DNA from: Bacillota bacterium
Lineage (GTDB): Bacteria > Bacillota_H > UBA994 > UBA5500
Assembly (NCBI GenBank): GCA_012727835.1
Contig: JAAYGE010000245.1
Coordinates: 1 to 10,750 of the forward strand
Length of the DNA stretch: 10,750 bases
Reading direction: 5' to 3'
Positions 1 to 7,875 of the stretch are shown piece by piece. Position 1 is the first letter of the stretch, and each line of letters opens with the position of its first letter. A program made the translations under genes and the position numbers. The notes below the pieces were generated by a model that worked only from the letters and a program-made list of their open reading frames with translations, did no database searches and was not told where the DNA came from.

Positions 1-646
1 CACGCTTGCGGAAAGTTTGGAAAGGGATAAAATATATGCTTTCGAAGAGGTTTTGGCAAACATGCCCCGCATCTAGGAAAACATAGCGGTAAGCCCGGTC
101 TTGATATCGATACACAGAACGATAAATGTCGGCCACCCAGATGAAGGTGACTGCACTGTTACCTACATAAGGTTGCTCCCCACAATCTTCCTCAATACGT
201 TGGCTGATGTGAGCATCCAGGTTAACCACGGCTAGCTTATGTTCCAAGGCTAGGTATCGATAAAGACCCGGCCGCAAGCCTGACACCCTATTAACTAGAA
301 GGAAGGTTTCAAAGGGGTGACGGGCTCCTGCGGAGGGAACGGTGCGCATGGTTGCCGGTCGATTGGTTACTTTTCTAACCCCCTGAGTTTGCCACAGCAA
401 ATAGGCCAACTCAGATAGGGAAAGGGGTGTCTGCGTATACTTACGCCAGGTTTTGCGCTGCTCAAAGGCATCGGTTATATCTAGAGCAGGAACTTCAATT
501 GTTTCCGGACCGGGTAATTCAATTAGTTCTCCTCCTTCTGCGCCCCAGGCCAAGGGTGGCTGGGGAAGCCCCTTATCCTGGTCCGATTCTCCTAGATATT
601 GATATTTGGTTCTCTCCATAAACTCTTGACCAATTGTTTTCGTCAT
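1..646 (-). CDS. SagB/ThcOx-type nitroreductase-family dehydrogenase, 3' end missing
   Basis: The reading frame opens at ATG 646-644 and stays open for 215 codons to the window edge. A GGGAG ribosome site lies about 8 bases upstream of the start. The family is FMN-dependent: SagB members oxidise azolines during thiazole/oxazole peptide maturation, while stand-alone clostridial homologues have no settled role. Visible marks are an N-terminus with KYQYLGESDQ and GLPQPPL (residues 14-32), an FMN-phosphate-type RKTWRKY (64-70), PLSLSELAYLLWQTQGV (74-90), RTVPSAGARHPFET (101-114), GLYRY and finally DAGHVCQNL (192-200). After Leu200 the expected LAAEA..G.G.CAIGA-like continuation is replaced by unrelated residues (FESIYFIPFQTFRKR), so about 50 C-terminal residues seem lost or displaced. 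No peptide-precursor, cyclodehydratase or transporter gene for a RiPP pathway is adjacent, which argues against assigning azoline oxidation. It is divergent from glnS. Confidence 0.8.
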   Translation of the reverse strand, partial: MTKTIGQEFMERTKYQYLGESDQDKGLPQPPLAWGAEGGELIELPGPETIEVPALDITDAFEQRKTWRKYTQTPLSLSELAYLLWQTQGVRKVTNRPATMRTVPSAGARHPFETFLLVNRVSGLRPGLYRYLALEHKLAVVNLDAHISQRIEEDCGEQPYVGNSAVTFIWVADIYRSVYRYQDRAYRYVFLDAGHVCQNLFESIYFIPFQTFRKR

Positions 647-729
647 ACCATCATCTCCCTTCCTATATTGTCCCTAAATATATTCTCGCTTAAAGGGCCA
701 GCACCTTTTTAGGTGGCACTAAAGCTGAA

Positions 730-760
730 TTGGCTAGGACGCCTGCCCTTGGTATATAAT
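730..760 (+). promoter_or_regulatory. glnS promoter (sigma-A-like)
   Basis: A perfect TATAAT at 755-760 is preceded by TTGGCT at 730-735, a weak -35 with a 19-bp spacer (18 bp if TGGCTA is used). Transcription would start near 767, leaving a leader of about 75 bases with no visible riboswitch. The rest of the 195-bp divergent gap (647-841) holds only a small 5-bp hairpin with a four-T loop at 702-715 and the ribosome sites of both genes. Confidence 0.6.
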
Positions 761-841
761 AGAACATGACCTTTTACCAGTGGTTGCGCCTCTTCTAGAC
801 CTGTGTTATAAATAGGCAAATATAAGAAGGAGGGTGAGACA

Positions 842-2539
842 ATGGCAAACAAAGAAGCGGAAACGACCAACTTTATCCGCAAAATCATTGACGAAGACAT
901 AGCTAAAGGCTGGAATGATGGACGCGTACATACCCGTTTTCCACCGGAGCCCAACGGGTATTTGCATATTGGCCACGCCAAAGCTATTTTTCTCAATTAC
1001 AGCATTGCAAAAGACTATAACGGGCTTTTTAACGTGCGCTTTGATGACACCAACCCGCTAAAAGAAGAGCAGGAATATGTAGATGCCATTCTTAACGACA
1101 TTAAATGGTTAGGTGTGGACTGGGGTGATCGCCTCTTCTTCGCCGCCGACTATTTCGACCGCATGTACGAAATGGCGGTGCAACTGATTAAGAAGGGCAA
1201 AGCCTACGTTGATGACCTTAGTGCCGACGAGATTCGCGAATACCGGGGTACCCTAACGGAACCGGGCCGGGAAAGCCCCTACCGGAACCGTTCGGTAGAA
1301 GAAAACTTAGACCTGTTTGAACGCATGAAGAACGGCGAATTTCCCGATGGCTCCCGCGTATTGCGAGCCAAGATAGATATGGCCTCGCCCAACATCAATA
1401 TGCGTGACCCGGTTCTCTATCGAATCCGCCATGCCTCTCACCACCGTAGTGGAGATAAATGGTGCATCTATCCTATGTACGACTTTGCCCATCCATTGGA
1501 GGATGCCTTTGAGAACATTACCCATTCCCTCTGCTCCATCGAATATGCGGATCACAACGAGCTCTACGAATGGGTATTAGATAATGTGGATTACAGCGGG
1601 CCAGGTATCACCGGTCGGCCAAAGCAGATCGAATTTGCCCGGCTTAATCTAACCCATACGGTGATGAGCAAACGGAAACTGCGACGCTTGGTGGAAGAGG
1701 GCATTGTAAACGGCTGGGATGACCCGCGCTTACCCACCATTGCCGGCCTAAGAAGACGGGGTTACACACCAAAGGCCATTGAAACCTTCTGCGACCGCAT
1801 CGGCGTGGCCCGCAGCGACAGCATCGTAGATATCGCCTTCTTGGAGCACTGTATACGGGAGGATCTCAATGCCACCGCTAATCGGCTCATGGTGGTACTC
1901 CGGCCGCTAAAAATCACCTTGGAGAATTATCCGGAGGATCAGGTGGAGTGGGTAACCATTGAGAATAACCCGGAGAATCTTGAAGCAGGCGAACGCCAAG
2001 TACCTTTCTGCCGCGAGCTGTACATTGAGCGGGAAGACTTCATGGAAGCTCCGCCCCGCAAGTTCTACCGACTGGCCCCAGGACGGGAAATGCGTCTGAA
2101 GGGAGCCTATATCATCAAGTGCGAGCGAGTTATTAAAGATGAGGACGGTAACATCGTGGAACTGATTTGCAGCTACGATCCGGAGAGCAAGAGCGGTATG
2201 CCCGGCGCTGATCGCCGAGTGAAAGCAACTGCCCATTGGGTCTCGGCTAAGCACGCGATACCGATTACCGCCCGTCTTTATGATCATCTGTTCCTGAAAG
2301 CTGACCCGGATGATGCTCCCGAAGGTCAGGACTTTATGGCCAACATCAATCCTAACTCCTTGGTGGAGCTGACCAACTGTATGGCCGAGCCGGCCATTAA
2401 AGAGGCCAAGCCGGAAGATCGCTTCCAGTTCCTGCGCCAAGGTTACTTCTACATCGATCCGGTGGATAGTAAGGACGGGAAAATTGTAGCCAACCGCATC
2501 GTCGATCTCCGCGATACGTGGAAGAGGAAGAAAAAATAG
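842..2539 (+). CDS. glnS: Glutaminyl-tRNA synthetase (GlnRS)
   Basis: Charges tRNA-Gln with glutamine in the cytoplasm using ATP. This is a class Ib aminoacyl-tRNA synthetase of 565 residues, close to the 554 of the E. coli enzyme. The class I signature is intact: [13 protein letters not shown] at residues 33-45 with HIGH at 42-45, and MSK of the KMSKS-equivalent VMSKRKL at 275-277. Long blocks match E. coli GlnRS, for example [63 protein letters not shown] and CIREDLN. The C-terminal half holds the anticodon-binding beta-barrel region. GLNRS-specific WCIYPMYDF and THSLC favour GlnRS over GltX. ATG 842 is chosen because AGAAGGAGGGTGA (825-837) lies just upstream. It is a single-gene unit with its own promoter and terminator. 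Many Firmicutes instead make Gln-tRNA by the GatCAB route. Confidence 0.97.
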   Translation: MANKEAETTNFIRKIIDEDIAKGWNDGRVHTRFPPEPNGYLHIGHAKAIFLNYSIAKDYNGLFNVRFDDTNPLKEEQEYVDAILNDIKWLGVDWGDRLFFAADYFDRMYEMAVQLIKKGKAYVDDLSADEIREYRGTLTEPGRESPYRNRSVEENLDLFERMKNGEFPDGSRVLRAKIDMASPNINMRDPVLYRIRHASHHRSGDKWCIYPMYDFAHPLEDAFENITHSLCSIEYADHNELYEWVLDNVDYSGPGITGRPKQIEFARLNLTHTVMSKRKLRRLVEEGIVNGWDDPRLPTIAGLRRRGYTPKAIETFCDRIGVARSDSIVDIAFLEHCIREDLNATANRLMVVLRPLKITLENYPEDQVEWVTIENNPENLEAGERQVPFCRELYIEREDFMEAPPRKFYRLAPGREMRLKGAYIIKCERVIKDEDGNIVELICSYDPESKSGMPGADRRVKATAHWVSAKHAIPITARLYDHLFLKADPDDAPEGQDFMANINPNSLVELTNCMAEPAIKEAKPEDRFQFLRQGYFYIDPVDSKDGKIVANRIVDLRDTWKRKKK

Positions 2540-2550
2540 ACCTATAGCCG

Positions 2551-2586
2551 AGAGCCCCGCGCCACAAAAGCACGGGGCTCTTTTTT
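2551..2586 (+). terminator. Intrinsic terminator after glnS
   Basis: GAGCCCCG (2552-2559) pairs perfectly with CGGGGCTC (2573-2580), with A2551-T2581 extending the stem and a 13-base loop between. A run of six T follows at 2581-2586. It lies 12 bases after the glnS stop and insulates the ABC operon from glnS. Confidence 0.93.
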
Positions 2587-2598
2587 CTGCCCAATCCA

Positions 2599-2626
2599 TT
2601 GACAAATTTTACATAAAAGGTAGGAT
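2599..2626 (+). promoter_or_regulatory. Promoter of the ABC exporter operon
   Basis: A perfect TTGACA (2599-2604) is followed after 16 bp by TAGGAT (2621-2626), four of six matches to TATAAT. A ribosome site GAGGAGGTG (2632-2640) lies a few bases before ATG 2646, so the leader is only about 13 bases. No regulator gene or clear operator is visible nearby. Confidence 0.65.
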
Positions 2627-2645
2627 AAAGCGAGGAGGTGTAGCA

Positions 2646-4409
2646 ATGGCAACAATCAAAAGAATCTCCCGCTACATAATTCCCCACTGGCCCAAGGCCC
2701 TGCTCATGCTGATAGGGCTGCTGGGCTTCATGGGGCTGGAACTGGTTCCTCCTCTACTACTCCGCGCAGCTATAGATGAAGCTATCCCCAATAAATCTAT
2801 GCCTCTAGTCCTCACACTGGCTGGCGGTTACGTGCTGGAGGCCCTCGTCCGCGGCGTTTTTAGTTACATGCAATGGTATTTTTCCGAATTGCTGGGCCAA
2901 TCGGTAACTCGGGATCTACAAATGAGTCTACACAATCATCTGCAAAGCCTCCACGATGAATTCTTTCGCCGACAGAAAACGGGGGATATCATGTCTCGTG
3001 TAACCGGGGATATGATGAGCGTTTCGCGGGTAGTCAGCTGGGGTTTGATGCTATTTACCCAGTGCAGCCTGACTATCATAGGCACCGTAATTGTTCTTTT
3101 AACCCTCGACTGGCAGTTGGCGCTCCTGTGCCTTATCACCTTTCCCCTCATGTTCCTAGTGGTCATGCGTTACGACAAAAAGGTGCGCCCCCTATGGCGC
3201 CAGGTGCGGGAGAAAATGGGCCATTTAACGACGGTGCTACAGGAGAATATTTCCGGGGTACGTACGGTGAAAGCCTTTGCCCGTGAAGACTATGAGATAG
3301 CCAAGTTCGACCGGCAAAACACCACCTATTTTGCCACCAATATGGAGCGGGTGGCGGTAGAGTCAGACACCTTGCCCCTCATCGACTTCATATCGGGCTT
3401 GAGTATCATCATTTTGCTGGCCATCGGTGGACGGCAAGTCGTTTTAGACCGGTTAACCCTGGGTACCCTTATTGCCTTTCAGAGCTACATCTGGAAACTG
3501 ATCTGGCCCATCAGATCCATGGGGTGGCTAATCAATACCCTAGAACAGGCCCTGGCGGCTGCTCCCCGGTTGTTCGAGCTACTGGATACCCCGGCGGCCA
3601 TTAAAGATTTACCCGGCGCCCAACCGGCTCCTCCCTTTCGCGGTCTTATTGAATTCGAGAACGTGAGTTTTCAATTTGCCGACAGCGATAAATCGGTCCT
3701 GCAAGATCTCTCTTTTACCATTGAGCCGGGACAAATTGTGGCCATCTTAGGCGGAACCGGGTCGGGTAAGAGTACCCTCGTAAACCTAATCTGCCGCTTC
3801 TTCGATCCCACCAGTGGCTCCATACGCATTGATGGTACGGATATTCGGCACTATACTTTGGATAGTCTGCGCCGCCAGATCGGTATGGTTATGCAAGATA
3901 CCTTCCTATTTTCCGCCAGCATCAGCGAAAACATTGCCTATGGCCGCCCCGACGCCACGGAAGAGGAAATCCAACGGGCAGCTAAACTGGCCCAAGCCCA
4001 CGAATTTATCAGCCAGATGGAACAGGGCTACGAAACGCCCATCGGCGAGCGGGGAGTAGGACTCTCGGGCGGGCAAAAACAGCGGGTGGCTCTAGCTCGG
4101 GCTATACTGATGGACCCGGCCATCCTCATTCTCGACGAAGCCACTTCCAGCGTAGATAGCCAAACAGAGGATCTGATTCAAGCAGCGCTGGATGAAGTTA
4201 TGATGGGCCGAACTTCAATTATTATTGCTAAGCGCCTGACTACTATCAAGCGGGCCGATCTGGTGATAGTTATTGAAGATGGCAAAATCGCGGAAATTGG
4301 GAGCCCGGCCCGGCTGTTGGCACAGGATGGGTGGTTCCGTCGCATGTATGAAAGCCAAAGGTTGGCACCTGACACCTGCGCAAGGGGGTGGAGCGATGTC
4401 GGTGTATGA
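2646..4409 (+). CDS. ABC exporter half-transporter, first subunit (BmrC/YheI-like, carries the degenerate nucleotide site)
   Basis: A membrane-fused ATPase of 587 residues: an N-terminal six-helix transmembrane domain (about residues 15-310) and a C-terminal nucleotide-binding domain (about 335-570). Walker A GGTGSGKST is at 369-377, a Q-loop MVMQDT follows, signature LSGGQ is at 473-477, and Walker B ILILDE has Asp497 and Glu498. The switch (H-loop) histidine is replaced: the motif reads IIIAKRLTT with Lys529 (codon AAG at 4230-4232). With the next gene it should form a heterodimeric multidrug- or lipid-type exporter of the BmrCD, LmrCD and TM287/288 kind. Substrate cannot be read from sequence. 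The last 15 or so residues (RLAPDTCARGW...) look unlike a normal ABC C-terminus and are partly coded by a GGCACCTGACACC palindrome-like motif. The end overlaps the next gene by 14 bp, implying translational coupling. Confidence 0.95.
   Translation: MATIKRISRYIIPHWPKALLMLIGLLGFMGLELVPPLLLRAAIDEAIPNKSMPLVLTLAGGYVLEALVRGVFSYMQWYFSELLGQSVTRDLQMSLHNHLQSLHDEFFRRQKTGDIMSRVTGDMMSVSRVVSWGLMLFTQCSLTIIGTVIVLLTLDWQLALLCLITFPLMFLVVMRYDKKVRPLWRQVREKMGHLTTVLQENISGVRTVKAFAREDYEIAKFDRQNTTYFATNMERVAVESDTLPLIDFISGLSIIILLAIGGRQVVLDRLTLGTLIAFQSYIWKLIWPIRSMGWLINTLEQALAAAPRLFELLDTPAAIKDLPGAQPAPPFRGLIEFENVSFQFADSDKSVLQDLSFTIEPGQIVAILGGTGSGKSTLVNLICRFFDPTSGSIRIDGTDIRHYTLDSLRRQIGMVMQDTFLFSASISENIAYGRPDATEEEIQRAAKLAQAHEFISQMEQGYETPIGERGVGLSGGQKQRVALARAILMDPAILILDEATSSVDSQTEDLIQAALDEVMMGRTSIIIAKRLTTIKRADLVIVIEDGKIAEIGSPARLLAQDGWFRRMYESQRLAPDTCARGWSDVGV
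4364..4376. repeat. Short imperfect palindrome GGCACCTGACACC
   Basis: This 13-base motif lies in the last codons of the first ABC gene. A close relative, GGTGCCTGGCACC, sits at 8210-8222 in the riboswitch. I recall similar GGTGyCwGGyrCC motifs being dispersed in Firmicute genomes. Two copies in one window are suggestive but not proof of a repeat family. Confidence 0.3.
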
Positions 4410-6192
4410 TATAGAAGAGCTAGAACAACATTATGAACGTTTCGACCGCAAAAAGCTGGTCCGCATGCTCAGCTACCTTAAACCCCACCGGGCCCGGCTG
4501 ATGTTGGACTTGGGCCTCATGTTGGGGGTCACGGCTATCAATCTATTTGAACCGGTACTAATCATGTTCATCATCGACAACGCCATCAAGAATGCTAATC
4601 TGCCCTTAATTTATCAACTGGTGGGGTTGCTCCTGTTCTTAAGGGTGCTCATGTGGCAGGCAAACAGATGGCATATCCAACTGCTCAATAAAACGGGGCA
4701 GCAAGTGCTCTATGAGATGCGTAAGCAGCTATTTGATCATATTCAGTCCCTATCCTTTGATTTCTACGATGGACGCCCGGTGGGTAAGATTATGGCCCGC
4801 GTTACCAACGACGTTAATGCCATCGGCGAGTTCGTCAATGGCAGCGTAATCCAACTGTTTACCCAAGCCTTAAGCCTGCTGGGTATTATCGTCATCATGC
4901 TGACCATGCATTGGAAGTTATCTCTCCTTTGCTTCTGCCTGCTGCCCCTTCTGGCTACCTTCTTTATGTTCATTGAACAGAGGATGGAACAGGGGTGGCT
5001 GCGGGTACGCCATCAGGATAGTGCCATCAATGCCCATTTAAATGAAACTATTACCGGCATGCGGGTAATTCAGCTCTTTTCACGGCAACAGTTGAATGCC
5101 CAAAAATTCTTGCGGCTGGTTAATAAACGCATAGAAGAATATCTACGAGTATGTAAGATTGAATTCTTCTTTTGGCCGGTCTTGGAGCTACTAGGCGCCA
5201 TCGGCACCGGGTTAGTCCTTTGGTATGGCACCCGCGAGTATATGGCGGGGAAACTCACCGTGGGGGCCATTTGGGCCTTCCTCCAGTACCTGGACAAGTT
5301 CTGGCAGCCCCTCAGTGCCTTTAGCAACATTTATAGTCAAATGCTTTCGGCTATGGCCTCTTCCCACCGGGTATTTGAGTTCCTAGATACTAAACCCCAG
5401 GTGGTGGATGCGCCCGACGCCCTCTGCATGCCTAAAATTAAGGGGCGGGTCGAATTTGAGAACGTCTCTTTCGGCTATCAGGATGGACAAGTTGTGCTGG
5501 ACAATGTCAGCTTCTGTGTGGAGCCGGGCCAGACGGTGGCTTTGGTGGGCCCCACCGGGGCGGGCAAAACCACCATTATCAACCTATTAACCCGCTTCTA
5601 CGATCCGACAGCCGGCAGCGTGCGGGTGGACGGCTACGATTTGCGGGAGGTCAAACTGGAATCCTACCGCAGCCAACTGGGAATTGTACTACAAGATACC
5701 TTTATCTTCTCCGGCACCATCAAGGAGAACATCGAATATGGCCGCCTAGGAGCAGAGATGGAAGAAATTATCGCCGCTGCTAAAGCGGTGAATGCCCACG
5801 ATTTCATCATCAGTAGCAGCGATGGGTACGAAACCAGCACAGTGGAGCGGGGTGGCACCCTCTCCACTGGCCAACGGCAGTTGCTGGCCTTTGCCCGGGC
5901 CCTTTTGGCCGACCCGCGCATTCTCATACTAGACGAAGCTACCTCCAGCATCGACACGGAAACGGAACAGCTCATTCAGAGGGCTATGGAACGCCTGTTC
6001 AAGGGGCGGACTGCCTTTGTAATCGCCCACCGCCTCTCCACCATCCGTAATGCCGACGTAATTTGCGTTATTGACTCGGGCCGCATAGTGGAAAAGGGTT
6101 CCCACTCCCAATTGATGCAACAACGGGGCAGATATTATGAGCTGTACACCAAGCAGCACCAGCACTTAACCGATATAATAAGGGCTGGATAG
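4396..6192 (+). CDS. ABC exporter half-transporter, second subunit (BmrD/YheH-like, non-canonical LSTGQ signature)
   Basis: The partner half-transporter has 598 residues from ATG 4396. That start is preceded by GGGGGTGGAG (4385-4393) and opens with a proper N-terminus (MSVYDIEELEQHYERFD). The frame is open further back to 4273, but those 41 codons only shadow the upstream gene. The transmembrane domain covers about residues 25-315. Walker A GPTGAGKTT is at 385-393, the Q-loop reads VLQDTF, Walker B is LILDE with Asp513 and Glu514, and the H-loop is intact (IAHRLSTI, His545). The signature is LSTGQ at 489-493 instead of LSGGQ. In the head-to-tail dimer this altered signature faces the first subunit's Walker A and Lys529, making one degenerate site. 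This subunit's intact Walker/His set faces the first subunit's LSGGQ, the catalytic site. The stop overlaps the next gene's ribosome site. Confidence 0.96.
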   Translation: MSVYDIEELEQHYERFDRKKLVRMLSYLKPHRARLMLDLGLMLGVTAINLFEPVLIMFIIDNAIKNANLPLIYQLVGLLLFLRVLMWQANRWHIQLLNKTGQQVLYEMRKQLFDHIQSLSFDFYDGRPVGKIMARVTNDVNAIGEFVNGSVIQLFTQALSLLGIIVIMLTMHWKLSLLCFCLLPLLATFFMFIEQRMEQGWLRVRHQDSAINAHLNETITGMRVIQLFSRQQLNAQKFLRLVNKRIEEYLRVCKIEFFFWPVLELLGAIGTGLVLWYGTREYMAGKLTVGAIWAFLQYLDKFWQPLSAFSNIYSQMLSAMASSHRVFEFLDTKPQVVDAPDALCMPKIKGRVEFENVSFGYQDGQVVLDNVSFCVEPGQTVALVGPTGAGKTTIINLLTRFYDPTAGSVRVDGYDLREVKLESYRSQLGIVLQDTFIFSGTIKENIEYGRLGAEMEEIIAAAKAVNAHDFIISSSDGYETSTVERGGTLSTGQRQLLAFARALLADPRILILDEATSSIDTETEQLIQRAMERLFKGRTAFVIAHRLSTIRNADVICVIDSGRIVEKGSHSQLMQQRGRYYELYTKQHQHLTDIIRAG

Positions 6193-6203
6193 GAGGAAGC
6201 CTG

Positions 6204-6923
6204 ATGACCAGCAAACTTTTACCGCCCAACAGCCACCCCTCTTGGGCCGACTACTTAACCAACGAGCGCCTGGCCCAATTAGAAGACATTGAAAATAAAA
6301 TCGGCACCGGTTACGATCCGGCGCCCCATTTAGTATTGCGCTTTTTAACGACTGATCTGACTCAGATGCAAGTAGTCATCTTGGGGCAAGACCCCTACCC
6401 CCAGCCGGGAGTTGCCCGGGGCCGAGCCTTTGAGGTAGGGGGCTTAACCTCTTGGCTAGATAATTTTCCCCAATCCTCGCTGAGGAACATTGTGCGCCTG
6501 CTCTATCGCACCTACAAAGGGATTAACGACTATGCTGCCATACCTAAATTTCAGCAAATTCGCGAGGAAATTAGACGGGGCACCTGGCAGATACTGCCGC
6601 CCCACAAATTGTTTGCCGCCTGGGAGGCTCAGGGAGTCCTGCTGTTGAACACTTGCTTCACGGTAAAAGGCAAACCGGGTGAACATGCGGCCATTTGGCT
6701 CGATTTCACCCGGGAATTGCTACAATATATCTCTGAAGTTAAGCCCAACCTGCATTGGTTCTTGTGGGGCAAACACGCCCAGTCTTTTATGCCCTATATA
6801 AGCTCGGGCATCTTTCACTGTTCGCGCCACCCCATGCTCTGCAGCCCGCGCTATGAGGACGATTTCCTGCGCTCCGACTGCTTCCACGCCACTAGGGAGC
6901 TTATCAACTGGCTAGGGGTGTAG
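6204..6923 (+). CDS. Divergent uracil-DNA glycosylase (family 1-like)
   Basis: A 239-residue protein that aligns by eye along the whole length with E. coli Ung. It would remove uracil from DNA to start base-excision repair. Motif 1 is VVILGQDPYPQPGVARGRAF, with the water-activating Asp63, the discriminating Tyr65 and the uracil-stacking Phe. The uracil-binding Asn is in GVLLLNT (Asn149). FLWGKHAQ matches FLWGSHAQ of Ung. The catalytic-loop His is in RHPMLCSPRY (His209). Two departures stand out: Pro replaces the His after GQDPY, and the DNA-intercalating loop HPSPLS is HPMLCS. An extra segment of about 25 residues (roughly 110-137) precedes the Asn motif. ATG 6204 follows AGGAGG (6191-6196), which overlaps the upstream stop, so it is cotranscribed with the exporter. 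The catalytic set argues for an active enzyme, but specificity may differ. Confidence 0.8.
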   Translation: MTSKLLPPNSHPSWADYLTNERLAQLEDIENKIGTGYDPAPHLVLRFLTTDLTQMQVVILGQDPYPQPGVARGRAFEVGGLTSWLDNFPQSSLRNIVRLLYRTYKGINDYAAIPKFQQIREEIRRGTWQILPPHKLFAAWEAQGVLLLNTCFTVKGKPGEHAAIWLDFTRELLQYISEVKPNLHWFLWGKHAQSFMPYISSGIFHCSRHPMLCSPRYEDDFLRSDCFHATRELINWLGV

Positions 6924-6934
6924 GAGGTGTACAG

Positions 6935-7015
6935 ATGCGAGGCGACCCCTATGAGGGCTATACCGTCGCTTTGGGGTTGCGCTGTGCGTATGACCAACGG
7001 CCCTGCACCCAGTAG
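6935..7015 (+). CDS. Possible 26-residue small ORF at the end of the exporter operon
   Basis: TAGGAGGTG at 6921-6929 begins with the stop codon of the glycosylase gene and sits at good distance from ATG 6935. This repeats the stop/ribosome-site overlap seen one gene earlier. The frame (MRGDPYEGYTVALGLRCAYDQ and five more residues) ends at TAG 7013-7015. It resembles no family I know, has no membrane segment, and contains two Cys. It could be a real small protein, the remnant of a decayed gene, or chance. No intrinsic terminator is evident before the convergent gene ends at 7045. Confidence 0.3.
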   Translation: MRGDPYEGYTVALGLRCAYDQRPCTQ

Positions 7016-7044
7016 GATACTGTAAATCCCGGTACAACAATCCG

Positions 7045-7875
7045 TTAATATACCCGCTCCACGATGAATTCCACCAAACGGGCAGGAGCCAGGCGTTTAG
7101 CCAAAGCGGCCGCCTGATAATCAAGGCTAGTAATAACCCGCACCGGCGGGTTTTTGCTTTTTAGAATACGAGCAAAGGCCCGCACCACTATTTCTGGGCC
7201 CGGCCCATTGAGTTCCGACTTGATCATAGCATTAACCGCCTTGTCGTGGCGCTCCCGGTAAACCGGATTGGTCAAAGCCGCCTTAGCCACTTGTCGAGCT
7301 TTAGTAAAGCCGGTGCAGATGTCGCCGGGATCAATCAGTGACACCTTTATACCAAAGGGTTTTACCTCCATGCGCAGGGCTTCGGTCATGGCTTCCACCG
7401 CATACTTGGTGGCACTATACATGGATTGGAAGGGGAGCGCAAATAGCCCCGCCACCGAACCGATGTTAACAATTAACCCCCGCCTCTGGGCCCGCATATG
7501 GGGCAAAACCTCACGGCAGACCATCATCATACCTATCATGTTGGTGTCGAATATATGCTGGGCTTCTTCCCGGGAAATATCTTCTATGGCTCCACTCAGG
7601 CCATAGCCGGCACAGTTCAGCAAAACATTGATTTGCCCCTCTTGGGCGATAACGAAATCGACCGCCTTTTGGATGGAGTCATCGTCGGTCACATCCAGCG
7701 GAATCATGGTCAGGAAGCCTTTTTCCTGGCGATAGCTGTCATCCGCCGGAAAAGCGGCCCGCCGGGAAGTACCGTATACATAATACCCCTGGTCCCTAAG
7801 ATATTCGGCACAGGCCTTACCCATACCGGAAGAAGCCCCTACCACCAGGGCGACTCGGCCATAGAGAAAACTCAT
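7045..7875 (-). CDS. Short-chain dehydrogenase/reductase (SDR family, classical type)
   Basis: A 276-residue NAD(P)-dependent oxidoreductase with a Rossmann fold. From ATG 7875 the cofactor motif is GASSGMG (13-19), the adenine-contact LDV lies near 60-62, and NCAG starts at 87. The catalytic triad is Ser140 (GSVAG), Tyr153 and Lys157 (YSATK). PGDICTGF follows as the usual post-catalytic PG motif. An RR pair after the second strand (GTSRR) favours NADP(H) over NAD(H). The C-terminal 60 or so residues resemble SDRs annotated as ketoreductases or sphinganine-type reductases, but the substrate cannot be assigned. ATG 7875 is chosen because GGGGGG (7883-7888) lies 7 bases upstream; ATG 7881 and TTG 7890 are alternatives. 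It converges on the exporter operon and is divergent from the riboswitch unit. Confidence 0.92.
   Translation of the reverse strand: MSFLYGRVALVVGASSGMGKACAEYLRDQGYYVYGTSRRAAFPADDSYRQEKGFLTMIPLDVTDDDSIQKAVDFVIAQEGQINVLLNCAGYGLSGAIEDISREEAQHIFDTNMIGMMMVCREVLPHMRAQRRGLIVNIGSVAGLFALPFQSMYSATKYAVEAMTEALRMEVKPFGIKVSLIDPGDICTGFTKARQVAKAALTNPVYRERHDKAVNAMIKSELNGPGPEIVVRAFARILKSKNPPVRVITSLDYQAAALAKRLAPARLVEFIVERVY

Noticed and set aside
427..621. Plus-strand 64-codon frame in the left region
   Set aside because: It is antisense to the well supported SagB-like gene and has no ribosome site or recognisable motif.
660..840. T-box leader for glnS, prompted by AGGTGGCAC at 711-719
   Set aside because: No full AGGGTGGNACCGCG motif, no specifier stem, no terminator/antiterminator pair, and the TATAAT promoter lies downstream of it.
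1907..2605. Long minus-strand open frame (232 codons) across the 3' half of glnS
   Set aside because: It is fully antisense to a well conserved synthetase region, shows no family motif, and crosses the glnS terminator.
4273..4395. Upstream extension of the second ABC gene by 41 codons
   Set aside because: These bases code the conserved end of the first ABC subunit in another frame, and the product part resembles nothing; ATG 4396 has its own ribosome site.
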